Source of the DNA: DATKMK01 sp035541895
Lineage (GTDB): Bacteria > Desulfobacterota > Binatia > HRBIN30 > JACQVA1
DNA: 64,000 nucleotides
NCBI GenBank assembly: GCA_035541895.1
Contig: DATKMK010000043.1
Span: 1-64,000, forward strand
Reading direction: 5' to 3'
Under the pieces are notes generated by a model. The model did no database searches, had not been told where the DNA came from, and saw only the letters and a program-made list of their open reading frames with translations. The translations under genes and the position numbers were made by a program. How positions within the stretch are numbered: the first letter of the stretch is position 1; the number at the start of each line of letters is the position of its first letter. Shown one piece after another: positions 53,656 to 61,497 of the stretch.

Positions 53656-53830
53656 CGCCGCCTTTTTGAAGCCCGCAAGAGGCTTGCCAGCGCGATTCCA
53701 AAAAGCCGTGGCCCTCCTTTGCCGCCGTGCGCCCCACCGGCGGGAACTCAGCGGGCTCGTCTCTCGCAGCTCTGGGAACGGTTGCCCGGCCAGGAGCATT
53801 TGATGAGATCGACTCGCGAAGGCCACCTTG

Positions 53831-53850
53831 ACTAACAAACGTTCGTTGGG
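53831..53850. promoter_or_regulatory. TetR-like palindrome upstream of the DUF35-thiolase operon
   Basis: AACAAAC-GTTCGTT at 53834-53847 is a near-palindrome (one mismatched pair in 14), extended to ACTAACAAACGTTCGTTGGG. It resembles the CTAACGAACGTTCGTTAG-type sites bound by TetR regulators. TTGACT at 53828-53833 overlaps it as a possible -35. It lies between the divergent exporter and DUF35 operons and could control either. The rest of the 210-base gap has no gene. Confidence 0.45.
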
Positions 53851-53865
53851 GTAGCCACATGGCCC

Positions 53866-54309
53866 ATGGCGAATCCGCGTGTGCCGATCAAAGCGGGCTA
53901 CTTCACCGTGCCCGACGACCCCAATGAGCCGCCGAAGTTTCTCGGCACCAAGTGCCAGAGCTGCGGCGAACACTACTGGCCTCGTCGCGCCATCTGCGCG
54001 CGACCCGAATGCCTCTCCGAGCGCACCGCCGACGTCGAGATGGGCCCGCGCGGCACGTTGTACAGCTACACCTTCGTGCATCTCCCGCTGTTCGGTTCGA
54101 CCAACCTCGAACACATGGACGGCTACGGTGTCGGCCAAGTCGATCTGCCCGAAGGGCCGCGCGTGCAGGTGCCGCTGGCGGGCAAACAGGGGGAGTTTCG
54201 TATCGGACAAACGCTGCAGGCCGAACTGGATACGCTGCGCGAAGACGGCGGACGGGATCTGGTGATCATTCGCTTCCGACCGGTGAAGCAATCGGAGGTG
54301 GCCCAATGA
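53866..54309 (+). CDS. DUF35 OB-fold/zinc-ribbon protein
   Basis: This 147-residue protein has a rubredoxin-like zinc ribbon (C-Q-S-C-G, C-A-R-P-E-C) and an OB-fold acyl-CoA-binding domain (G-T-L-Y-S-Y-T-F-V). DUF35 proteins partner thiolases or retro-aldolases, as ChsH2 does with Ltp2 in steroid side-chain loss. The stop overlaps the thiolase ATG (ATGA), so the two are made together. ATG 53866 has no strong ribosome binding site. Confidence 0.9.
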   Translation: MANPRVPIKAGYFTVPDDPNEPPKFLGTKCQSCGEHYWPRRAICARPECLSERTADVEMGPRGTLYSYTFVHLPLFGSTNLEHMDGYGVGQVDLPEGPRVQVPLAGKQGEFRIGQTLQAELDTLREDGGRDLVIIRFRPVKQSEVAQ

Positions 54310-55451
54310 GAGACGTCGCCGTTCTCGGCGTCGGCATGTATCGCTTCGGCATGTGGAGCGACGTGACCAACGCCACCATGGCGCGCGAAGCCGGCATGAT
54401 GGCGCTGCGCGACGCCGGTTTGTCGTTCCGCGACGTGAACGCCTCGTACGTCGGCCACATCTTCGCTCAAGTCATGTCGGGCGTGCGGGTAATGAAGGAG
54501 TTCGGCCTCACCGGCATTCCGGTGCAGCGCATCGAGAATGCCTCCGCCACCGGCTCGGCGGCGTTCCGCGAGGCGTGCTTACAGGTCGCCGCCGGCACCT
54601 ACGACGTCGTGATGGTGCTCGGCTTCGACAAGATGTCCGCCATGATCCAGCAGTCGACGCAGGGTACCGCACCCGAAAACATGGAGGACGCGATCTTGCC
54701 GGCTGGTTTCTTCGCGTTGTGGGCGACCCGCCGCATGCACGAGCGCGGGATGAAGGTCGAGCATCTCGCCAAGATCGGCGCGAAGAATTTCAACAACGGC
54801 GCGCTCAACCCGATGAGTCAGCGCCAGGCGGACAAGCCGGTGACGGTCGAAAAGGTCCTCGCCTCCCGCATGGTGGCGTGGCCGCTGACCACAATGATGT
54901 CGTGCCCGATCGGCGACGGCGCCGCGTGTGCAATCGTCGGCCGTGCCGACCTCGCCAAGAAGCTGCGCCCCGATCGACCGGTGGTGCGCGTGGTCGCCTC
55001 GACCTTGCAGAGCGAGAAATACGCAAAGGGGCATCTGTTCGTCGGCCCGGTGGTCGGTCCGGCACAAATGAGCATCGACTCTTCCAAGGCGGTGTACGAA
55101 GAGGCCGGCATCGGTCCCGAAGACCTCGATCTGGTGCAAGTCCACGACGCGTTCGCCATCGAGGAGCTGGAGTACTACGAGCTGCTCGGCCTCTGTAAAC
55201 CGGGCGACGCGGAGAAGTGCATCGAGCAAGGCGATTTCGAGCTGGGTGGTCGCGTGGCGGTGTCGACCGACGGCGGTTTGATCGCCCGCGGTCATCCCGG
55301 TGGACCGACCGGCTTGGCGCAAATCTGGGAAACCACGCTGCAACTGCGCGGGGAGGCCGGCAAGCGCCAAGTGAAGGACGCGCGCATCGGCATGTGTCAC
55401 ATGATGGGCGGCGGCAGCGTGTGCGTGATTCACCTGCTCCAGCGAGACTGA
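54306..55451 (+). CDS. Thiolase-fold protein lacking the nucleophilic Cys (Ltp2-like retro-aldolase candidate)
   Basis: This 381-residue thiolase-superfamily protein has N-A-S-A-T-G at 78-83, where true thiolases have N-x-C-x-S-G; the acyl-forming Cys is Ser80. The H-D-A-F-A-I-E-E-L and G-G-L-I-A-R-G-H-P-G-G blocks are kept. This is the pattern of SCP2-thiolase-like retro-aldolases such as Ltp2 that act with a DUF35 partner, cleaving beta-hydroxyacyl-CoAs. The DUF35 gene overlaps its start by four bases. Claisen thiolase chemistry is improbable. The substrate is unproven. Confidence 0.87.
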   Translation: MRDVAVLGVGMYRFGMWSDVTNATMAREAGMMALRDAGLSFRDVNASYVGHIFAQVMSGVRVMKEFGLTGIPVQRIENASATGSAAFREACLQVAAGTYDVVMVLGFDKMSAMIQQSTQGTAPENMEDAILPAGFFALWATRRMHERGMKVEHLAKIGAKNFNNGALNPMSQRQADKPVTVEKVLASRMVAWPLTTMMSCPIGDGAACAIVGRADLAKKLRPDRPVVRVVASTLQSEKYAKGHLFVGPVVGPAQMSIDSSKAVYEEAGIGPEDLDLVQVHDAFAIEELEYYELLGLCKPGDAEKCIEQGDFELGGRVAVSTDGGLIARGHPGGPTGLAQIWETTLQLRGEAGKRQVKDARIGMCHMMGGGSVCVIHLLQRD

Positions 55452-55454
55452 GCG

Positions 55455-56387
55455 GTGACCGTCGCACCGCAACGCACCGCCTTGGCGGAGCTGCTCGCGC
55501 GCGTTTCGAGCGCGCGGGGCAGGTTGTACGCCGACCGCCTCACGCAAGCCGGGCTGGGTGAAGCCGGCGAGGTGACCCGCACGACCCTCGCGCGCATCCC
55601 GCTCACACGGCGCGACGACCTCGTTCGCGATCAACTCGACTATCTGCCGCACGGCACCCGACGCGTCGCCGGCGCCGGAACGCCGGTTCGCACCGGCGTG
55701 TCGGGCAGCGGCGATGCGCTGCTGGTCCTAACATGGACGGCGCACGACCTCGCGCACGAACGTGCCGCCGGTGCCCGCGTCCTCGGCCGATTCGGCGTGT
55801 GGGCGGGCATGCGGGTCGCCAACACGTTGCCGGGCGCACTGATCACGCCCGGGTCACTGCTGCTTGGCGACGTAATCGAGGAGATCGGCGGACTCGACGT
55901 GCCGCTCGGCACGATCGAGAGCGACGCGGCGGCCAAGCAAGCATGGGAGCTCGTCGATCGCGTCCGCCCCGACGTGCTGGTGCTCGAAGCCGCCACCGCC
56001 GCACGCTTCGTCGCCGCAGCACCCGCGGGCGCGCGCGACTGGTGGCGCGGCGTCGTGTGGTTGATGCGTGACGCCCGCACCCAAGTATCGCCTCCATCGC
56101 TGCCAGGATTCACCGGTTGGCAGCGCAGGTGGCTGGCGATTCCGGAAGCGAGCAGCTTCGTCGCCGGTTCGTGCAGCAGCGGCAATTTCCATGTCGATGA
56201 CGAAATCATCGCGGAGATCGTCGACGAGCGCGGCGCCCCGCTGTACGCCGGAAGCGACGGCGAACTGGTCGTCACCACCCTCGGATTCGAAACCCCAGCA
56301 GTACGCTACGCCACCGGCGTGCGCGCGCGTATGCCCGCGAGTCCGTGCCCATGCGGTGAGAGTGGCATCGCGCTGGAGCTGCGCTAG
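55455..56387 (+). CDS. Short PaaK/CapK-like adenylate-forming protein
   Basis: This 310-residue protein looks like phenylacetate-CoA ligase (I-P-L-T-R-R-D-D-L-V at the start, then R-T-G-V-S-G-S-G where T-S-G-T-T-G is expected). G-S-C-S-S-G-N, E-I-V-D-E and G-E-L-V-V-T-T-L follow in the right order. The C-terminal ~100-residue domain with the catalytic Lys is missing; the protein ends soon after R-M-P-A-S-P-C-P-C-G. It starts with a GTG three bases after the thiolase stop. It may be an inactive or truncated acyl-CoA ligase. Confidence 0.65.
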   Translation: MTVAPQRTALAELLARVSSARGRLYADRLTQAGLGEAGEVTRTTLARIPLTRRDDLVRDQLDYLPHGTRRVAGAGTPVRTGVSGSGDALLVLTWTAHDLAHERAAGARVLGRFGVWAGMRVANTLPGALITPGSLLLGDVIEEIGGLDVPLGTIESDAAAKQAWELVDRVRPDVLVLEAATAARFVAAAPAGARDWWRGVVWLMRDARTQVSPPSLPGFTGWQRRWLAIPEASSFVAGSCSSGNFHVDDEIIAEIVDERGAPLYAGSDGELVVTTLGFETPAVRYATGVRARMPASPCPCGESGIALELR

Positions 56388-56422
56388 CCCCGGCGAACTC
56401 TCCGAAGGAAGCGCCAGCGCAT

Positions 56423-57610
56423 ATGGATCTGAAGCCCTCAGCCGAAGAGAATCAATTCCGCGCCACCGTTCGAACTTGGCTTGAAGCCAACTTGCCGGCC
56501 GGTTGGGGAACGCCGGCGTATCGCCAGCCGGAAACCGCGTCCGAGCAAATCGCGTTCGCGCGCGCCTGGCAGCGCCAGCTGTTCGACGGTGGGTGGGCCG
56601 GTATCACGTGGCCGAAGGAGTACGGCGGCCGCGGCGCCAGCATCGTCGAACAGCTGATTTACAATGAAGAATACGCGCGCGTTCGCGCGCCCGACATCCT
56701 CGCGCTCAAGATCGCGCTGAGCCTGGTTGGCCCCACGCTGATAGCGTGCGGCGCGGCGTGGCAGAAGGAGCGCTTCCTCCCAAAGATCCTCAAAGGCGAA
56801 GAGATCTGGTGTCAGGGATTTTCCGAGCCGAACGCCGGATCCGATTTGGCGTCGGTGCGCACCAAGGCCGCGTTGCACGGGGACGAATTCCGCGTCACCG
56901 GACAGAAGATCTGGACCAGCGTCGCGCATCACGCCGATTGGGTGATGCTGGTCGTGCGCACCAGCCAGGAGGGCCCGAAGCACAAGGGCATCAGCTTCTT
57001 GCTCGTCGACATGAAGAGCCCCGGGATTACCATCCGGCCGTTGCGCGAGATGACCGGCGAGGCGTGGTTCAACGAAGTGTTTTTCGACGATGTGCGGGTG
57101 CCTCGCGAGCACGTCGTCGGCGAAATCAACGGCGGTTGGAACGTGGTCATGACCACACTCGGCCATGAGCGTGCGGGCACCACCCCGCACATTCGGCTGC
57201 AGTACGAAGCGCGTTTGCTGGCCGATCTCGCCCACCACACCGCGCGCGCCGGGCGGCGCGCGGCCGACGATCCGGTGGTGCGGCAAAAGGTGGCGCAGTT
57301 CGCCATCGAGGCGGCGATTCTACGCTACACCGCGTATCGCAACGTCACTCGACTCGAGCGCACCGGCGTGCCGGGCCCCGAGGGCTCGCTGCTCAAAATC
57401 TTTTGGAGCGAGATGGAGCAACGCCTGAAGGATACCGCCGTCGAGATCGCCGGCCCGGCGGCGCTGATCCCGCGCGGTGAAGCGCGCGCCGTCGACGACG
57501 GCCTTTGGTTCTACGAACTACTGTGGTCGCGCTCGTCGACCATCTACGCCGGCACCTCGGAAGTGCAGCGCAACATCATCGCACAACGCGTGCTGGGGTT
57601 GCCGCGGTAA
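56423..57610 (+). CDS. Acyl-CoA dehydrogenase with Ala at the usual catalytic Glu position
   Basis: This 395-residue acyl-CoA dehydrogenase has W-P-K-E-Y-G-G-R-G, Q-G-F-S-E-P-N-A-G-S-D, G-Q-K-I-W-T-S and the C-terminal I-Y-A-G-T-S-E-V-Q-R-N-I-I. Family enzymes usually have I-Y-E-G-T; here the residue is Ala376. That substitution recurs in heterotetrameric steroid-type FadE proteins, where a partner or another Glu supplies the base. It follows the DUF35-thiolase genes by 35 bases. GAAGGAAG precedes ATG 56423. Confidence 0.92.
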   Translation: MDLKPSAEENQFRATVRTWLEANLPAGWGTPAYRQPETASEQIAFARAWQRQLFDGGWAGITWPKEYGGRGASIVEQLIYNEEYARVRAPDILALKIALSLVGPTLIACGAAWQKERFLPKILKGEEIWCQGFSEPNAGSDLASVRTKAALHGDEFRVTGQKIWTSVAHHADWVMLVVRTSQEGPKHKGISFLLVDMKSPGITIRPLREMTGEAWFNEVFFDDVRVPREHVVGEINGGWNVVMTTLGHERAGTTPHIRLQYEARLLADLAHHTARAGRRAADDPVVRQKVAQFAIEAAILRYTAYRNVTRLERTGVPGPEGSLLKIFWSEMEQRLKDTAVEIAGPAALIPRGEARAVDDGLWFYELLWSRSSTIYAGTSEVQRNIIAQRVLGLPR

Positions 57611-57622
57611 GCGGCGGGACGC

Positions 57623-58840
57623 TCATGGCTCGGGAAGACGCTCGCGAGCGGCCCGCAGTGCTTCGCGCCAAAAGCTCGGGCGCAGCGCGCGACGCCACAG
57701 AAGACCGTCGCCCCTCGATGTCAGGTCGTCACCGCTGTGCCGCCAGGCCTCAAGCGCGCTCGACCAGGCCGCGAGACGCCCGGGCGCGTCTCCTTGAGAC
57801 AGCGTGCGTATGAAGGTGCGCGCCGAGCACCACTTGACCCTCGTGGCACGCTGAACCGGCGCGACCGTGACCGGCTGCCCGATGGCTTCGCCATACGCCA
57901 GAGAGGGAAGATTCACGCCGCAGCGGGTCGCCAATTCGATCCACAGCCATGGCCGCGGATTGAGATCGAGGAGTTTGAGTTGGCCATCGTCGGCGTCGCG
58001 TTTGAACTCGATGTCGGCGATGCCGACCAATCCGGCCCGCTCGACCAGTTGCCACGTTGGCGCCGCCAGCTCGGGAATGGGTAGGCCCTCGACGACTGAC
58101 CCATCGCCAAATTCAGATGGAACCTGCGCCAATTTGCGCGCCGTGAATAGGGCGCGCCTGCCGTCGGTGCCGCGGAACACGCCCGCCGTCAGCAAGTCGG
58201 AGACATCCCCCGGGACCGATCGTTGCAGCAGCATCTGAAAGCCGCGAGCATGAGCGCGGCGCGCGATGGTTTGTGCGCTGATCGGATCGCTGACCCGCAT
58301 CGCCTTGCAGCCGAACTCGCGGCGAAACGATCGAAGCGTATACTCGCCGGTGAAGATGACTCGCTGCGCCGGCTTCAGCACCAGGGGGAATTCGATGCCG
58401 CGCGGTAGTTCGTCGCCTGCCAGGACCTGCGTGTCAGGCGTCGACACACCAGCGGCTTTGCTGAACTCATACAGTCGGGGCTTCGATACCCAACAGGCGA
58501 GCTGCTCGGATGACGGGAGAGTTAGTCGAAAATGGGAAGCCAGCACCTCGCGGAAGCGGTCGACCATCAGCATCGACGATTCATCGGTCACGAAGAGAAC
58601 CGGCGGAATCGCGAACGAGCGACCGATCACGATCAGTCCCTCGACGAACGCACGGCCGGCCGTAGGCGGCGGGCAGGGCGCGGTGCGCACGTGTCGAGAG
58701 TACTGCGCCGGGCCGAGTGCATCACTGACGCCGACCGTGCAGGCGACCCCCGACGGCGTCAGGCTGCGGATGATGCCAAGCGCAGTGAGGTTGTCCGGTA
58801 CGACGACCGCCGGATGCACGGGTTGTCCACCGGACGCCAT
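57623..58840 (-). CDS. ATP-grasp carboxylate-amine ligase-like protein
   Basis: This 405-residue protein resembles ATP-grasp ligases: an N-terminal Rossmann-like part (V-V-V-P-D-N-L-T-A-L-G), F-P-L-V-L-K-P-A near residue 153 (ATP-binding Lys), I-A-D-I-E-F-K-R-D and L-K-L-L-D-L-N-P-R-P-W (Mg ligands Glu, Asn). Members link a carboxylate to an amine through an acyl phosphate. The start codon shares one base with the stop of the PLP enzyme gene, so the two are coupled. The product is unknown. Confidence 0.78.
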   Translation of the reverse strand: MASGGQPVHPAVVVPDNLTALGIIRSLTPSGVACTVGVSDALGPAQYSRHVRTAPCPPPTAGRAFVEGLIVIGRSFAIPPVLFVTDESSMLMVDRFREVLASHFRLTLPSSEQLACWVSKPRLYEFSKAAGVSTPDTQVLAGDELPRGIEFPLVLKPAQRVIFTGEYTLRSFRREFGCKAMRVSDPISAQTIARRAHARGFQMLLQRSVPGDVSDLLTAGVFRGTDGRRALFTARKLAQVPSEFGDGSVVEGLPIPELAAPTWQLVERAGLVGIADIEFKRDADDGQLKLLDLNPRPWLWIELATRCGVNLPSLAYGEAIGQPVTVAPVQRATRVKWCSARTFIRTLSQGDAPGRLAAWSSALEAWRHSGDDLTSRGDGLLWRRALRPSFWREALRAARERLPEP

Positions 58841-60192
58841 CAGCTCCCGGTGGCCGCCGGGTTGGCTGGCAACTGTGTGTGCAGCACGTCCGCCGCAACC
58901 TCGCCCCTACGGATGAGCTGCAGTTCGCCGTTCACGTCGACAAAGAACACCGCGGACCGCGGCCGTGTGAATTGATTCGCGCGCGCGATCGAGTACGCAC
59001 CCGTATCGAGCACCGCGATGATGTCGCCTCGCTGCAGTCGGGGAACGGGGTGGTCGTAGAACAGCACGTCTTGCGTCGCGAGCGTGGGTCCGGCGATGTG
59101 CCAGCGCTGCGTCACCGGCTCGTCCACGCGTGTCGGACACGCCAGCCGCCACTCGCACAGCGACAGCTTCTCGGGCAAATCGTTCAGGCTGACATCGACG
59201 AAGACCCACGGGGGTTTCACGACGTGCACCCGCGCGAGCATGACACCGGCGTTAGCGACCAACGCCCGACCGGGTTCGAGCGCGATGGTCAGCGGCAGGC
59301 GGTGGGTTCGTCGCAGCGCGGTCGCATGCTCGGCGATGCGCGCGGCCATCGTCGCAGCAAATTCCGCCGGTGCTTGCAGCCAGCCCAGACGTTCGCACCA
59401 GCGTGCCAGGACGAAGCGGCGCGGCACCCGCACGTTCAGCATCGAATCGGCCGGTAGACCGCCACCAAGGTTGATCTCTCCGATCGTGATTCCGGCGGCG
59501 CGCAATCGCGCCGCGGCCGCGAAGAATTGATCGAGGGTGGCGAGATAGCGATCGGCCCGCATCACCTGCGAGCCGACATGCGCCATGAGTGCGACCCATT
59601 CGAGTTCTTCAATCGCCTTCAAGCGGGTTGCCAAACGGTCGATGTCACGCATCAAGAAGCCGAACTTGTGACGAAAGGTACGAAACACGCGATCGTATGC
59701 GGGCGGCGGAACCTCGGGATTGAGGCGCACGCCGATGCGCACGCGCCGCCCCGCGCGTCTGGCCAGACGCCGAAGCGTCTCGATCTCTTCGTCCGATTCG
59801 ACATTGACGAGGTGCACACCGCGCGCGATGGCGTACGACAGTTCCGCCTCGTCCTTGATCGGCCCGTCGAACACGACCCGGCTCCACTCGAAGCCCGCGC
59901 GCTCCACCGCCAGGCGTTCGACGCCGCCGGAAATCTCGGCGCCCGACCCCATGTCACACAAGGTTGCGAGCACGCCGGTCTCGAAGTTCGACTTGACCGA
60001 ATAGTAGAGCCGCACGGGCTGCGCGGGTGTGAGTGCGCCGTGCAGTGCCGCATAGTTATCCCGGAGGCTCTGCTCGAACAAAACGTACGCCGGCGTTCCG
60101 GTGTAGCGGGCAAGCCGCTCAAGCTCAGCAATCTCCGGCGTCGCACCGAATACCGCTGAGCTAGGGCGTGTAACCTGCGGGGCAACGGGCAT
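58840..60192 (-). CDS. Diaminopimelate/ornithine-decarboxylase-like PLP enzyme without the catalytic Cys
   Basis: This 450-residue alanine-racemase-fold (type III) PLP protein has the PLP-binding Lys in Y-Y-S-V-K-S-N, the phosphate loop N-L-G-G-G-L-P, E-P-G-R-A-L-V and G-A-Y-S. Normal members have G-P-x-C-x-S-x-D-x-L for the other subunit's active-site Cys; here it is G-P-T-L-A-T-Q-D-V-L with Leu. The reaction is thus uncertain: decarboxylation, decarboxylation-transamination or epimerisation. It precedes the ATP-grasp gene. ATG 60192 gives a family-like start. Confidence 0.82.
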   Translation of the reverse strand: MPVAPQVTRPSSAVFGATPEIAELERLARYTGTPAYVLFEQSLRDNYAALHGALTPAQPVRLYYSVKSNFETGVLATLCDMGSGAEISGGVERLAVERAGFEWSRVVFDGPIKDEAELSYAIARGVHLVNVESDEEIETLRRLARRAGRRVRIGVRLNPEVPPPAYDRVFRTFRHKFGFLMRDIDRLATRLKAIEELEWVALMAHVGSQVMRADRYLATLDQFFAAAARLRAAGITIGEINLGGGLPADSMLNVRVPRRFVLARWCERLGWLQAPAEFAATMAARIAEHATALRRTHRLPLTIALEPGRALVANAGVMLARVHVVKPPWVFVDVSLNDLPEKLSLCEWRLACPTRVDEPVTQRWHIAGPTLATQDVLFYDHPVPRLQRGDIIAVLDTGAYSIARANQFTRPRSAVFFVDVNGELQLIRRGEVAADVLHTQLPANPAATGS

Positions 60193-60311
60193 AGATCGAG
60201 TCTGTAGCCTCCCCGTCAGCGCAAAGGCAAGGAAAAACCGTTCGCTGGCTGCGACTCCCGGAGGCATTTTTCGTCTGGCGCGCATACAGACTCGCATACG
60301 ATGAATGTCAG

Positions 60312-61018
60312 ATGAGTCTCGCCGACGACACCTTGTCGGAGGAGAACCGTACCCATCTTCAGGAATTCGCCCGGCGCATGCGGCCGCACGTGCAGGAACT
60401 CGTCGCGGAGTGGGCGGAAGCGTGGTTGCGAGCGTCTCCCGCGTCGGGCGTGCATGTCTCCGAGCAACTGCGCCATGTCGGCCAGACGATCGTGCAATCG
60501 TTGGAGATCGAGCCGGTGCTGGACGTTACCTTGCAGACCGCCGTCCAATTGCTCGACAGCGACAGTGGGTTGACGCTGGCCAACCGCGAGGGCACCGAAA
60601 TTCAGCTCTGCCGCTTGCTGGGCAGCGATCAGTCGTACGTGGGACAGTGGGCGCCGATCGACGGCAACCTCAACGGCTGGGTGTACCGTCACAATCAGCC
60701 GGTGCGATCGGATCGGCCGCTGCCGGAGATCGGTGAACGCAGCCGCTCCTCGATGAGCTGCGGGCGACGGGACGCTTGTTGGTCGGCGAGCGGCCGATCC
60801 GCTTCGATGCGAGTCTGGCCCCCGGGGTTTGTGCCGTCGCCGCCGATCCCGATCGGTTGCGCCGGATTCTGACGAATCTGTTGACGAACGCGGTGAAGTT
60901 CACCGCGATCGGCAGCATTCAATTGACCGCGGCGCGGTCAGCAACGGTGAGGCTGGTCGATTTCGAAGTCCGCGACACCGGCAGCGGCATCGCGCCCGAA
61001 TCCGCCGCCCGCGACTGA
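60312..61018 (+). pseudogene. Broken sensor histidine kinase (GAF plus truncated ATPase)
   Basis: In one frame from ATG 60312, ~130 codons encode a GAF-like sensor (S-L-E-I-E-P-V-L-D-V-T-L-Q-T-A, W-V-Y-R-H-N-Q-P-V). In another frame, from ~60740, L-L-V-G-E-R-P, D-P-D-R-L-R-R-I-L-T-N-L-L-T-N-A-V-K-F-T and V-R-D-T-G-S-G-I belong to the HATPase domain. The dimerisation/phospho-His domain is missing and the frame shifts between them; the ATPase also ends early, before its later ATP-lid and G boxes. An internal deletion plus truncation is likely. Confidence 0.75.
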
Positions 61019-61072
61019 GCCGAATCGCGGTCGACGGCTTGCGTCGCAAGCCGCCCCGAGTAGTATCGGGCG

Positions 61073-61495
61073 GTGCGCAGTTTTCGGAAGGTCCTGCCGC
61101 TCCACATCAAGTCGCGCATGGCGTTCGTGAACATCACGCCGCAGGTGCGCGAGGCGCTCGCCGAGAGCGGTATCCGTGAGGGGCTCTGTTTGGTCAACTC
61201 GATGCACATCACGTCGAGCGTGTTCATCAACGACGACGAGTCGGGTCTGCACGAAGACTATGCCCGCTGGCTCGAACAGTTGGCGCCGTACGACCCGAGC
61301 CCCGAGCGCTACCATCACAACCGCACCGGCGAGGACAACGGCGATGCGCATCACAAGCGCCAGGTCATGGGCCGCGAAGTGGTGGTGGCGATCACCAACG
61401 GCGAGCTGGATTTTGGACCGTGGGAACAGATTTTCTACGGCGAGTTCGACGGCAACCGGACCAAACGGGTCCTGATCAAGATTATCGGAGAATGA
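61073..61495 (+). CDS. yjbQ: YjbQ family protein (UPF0047)
   Basis: This 140-residue protein matches the YjbQ/UPF0047 family: V-N-S-M-H-I-T-S-S-V-F-I-N-D-D-E, Y-H-H-N-R-T-G-E-D-N-G-D-A-H-H-K, G-P-W-E-Q-I-F-Y-G-E-F-D. Conserved His, Asp and Glu residues probably bind a metal; thiamine-phosphate synthase activity has been reported for family members but the main role is unclear. The start is a GTG at 61073. Its stop overlaps an ATG of the LLM gene. Confidence 0.92.
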   Translation: MRSFRKVLPLHIKSRMAFVNITPQVREALAESGIREGLCLVNSMHITSSVFINDDESGLHEDYARWLEQLAPYDPSPERYHHNRTGEDNGDAHHKRQVMGREVVVAITNGELDFGPWEQIFYGEFDGNRTKRVLIKIIGE

Positions 61496-61497
61496 CC

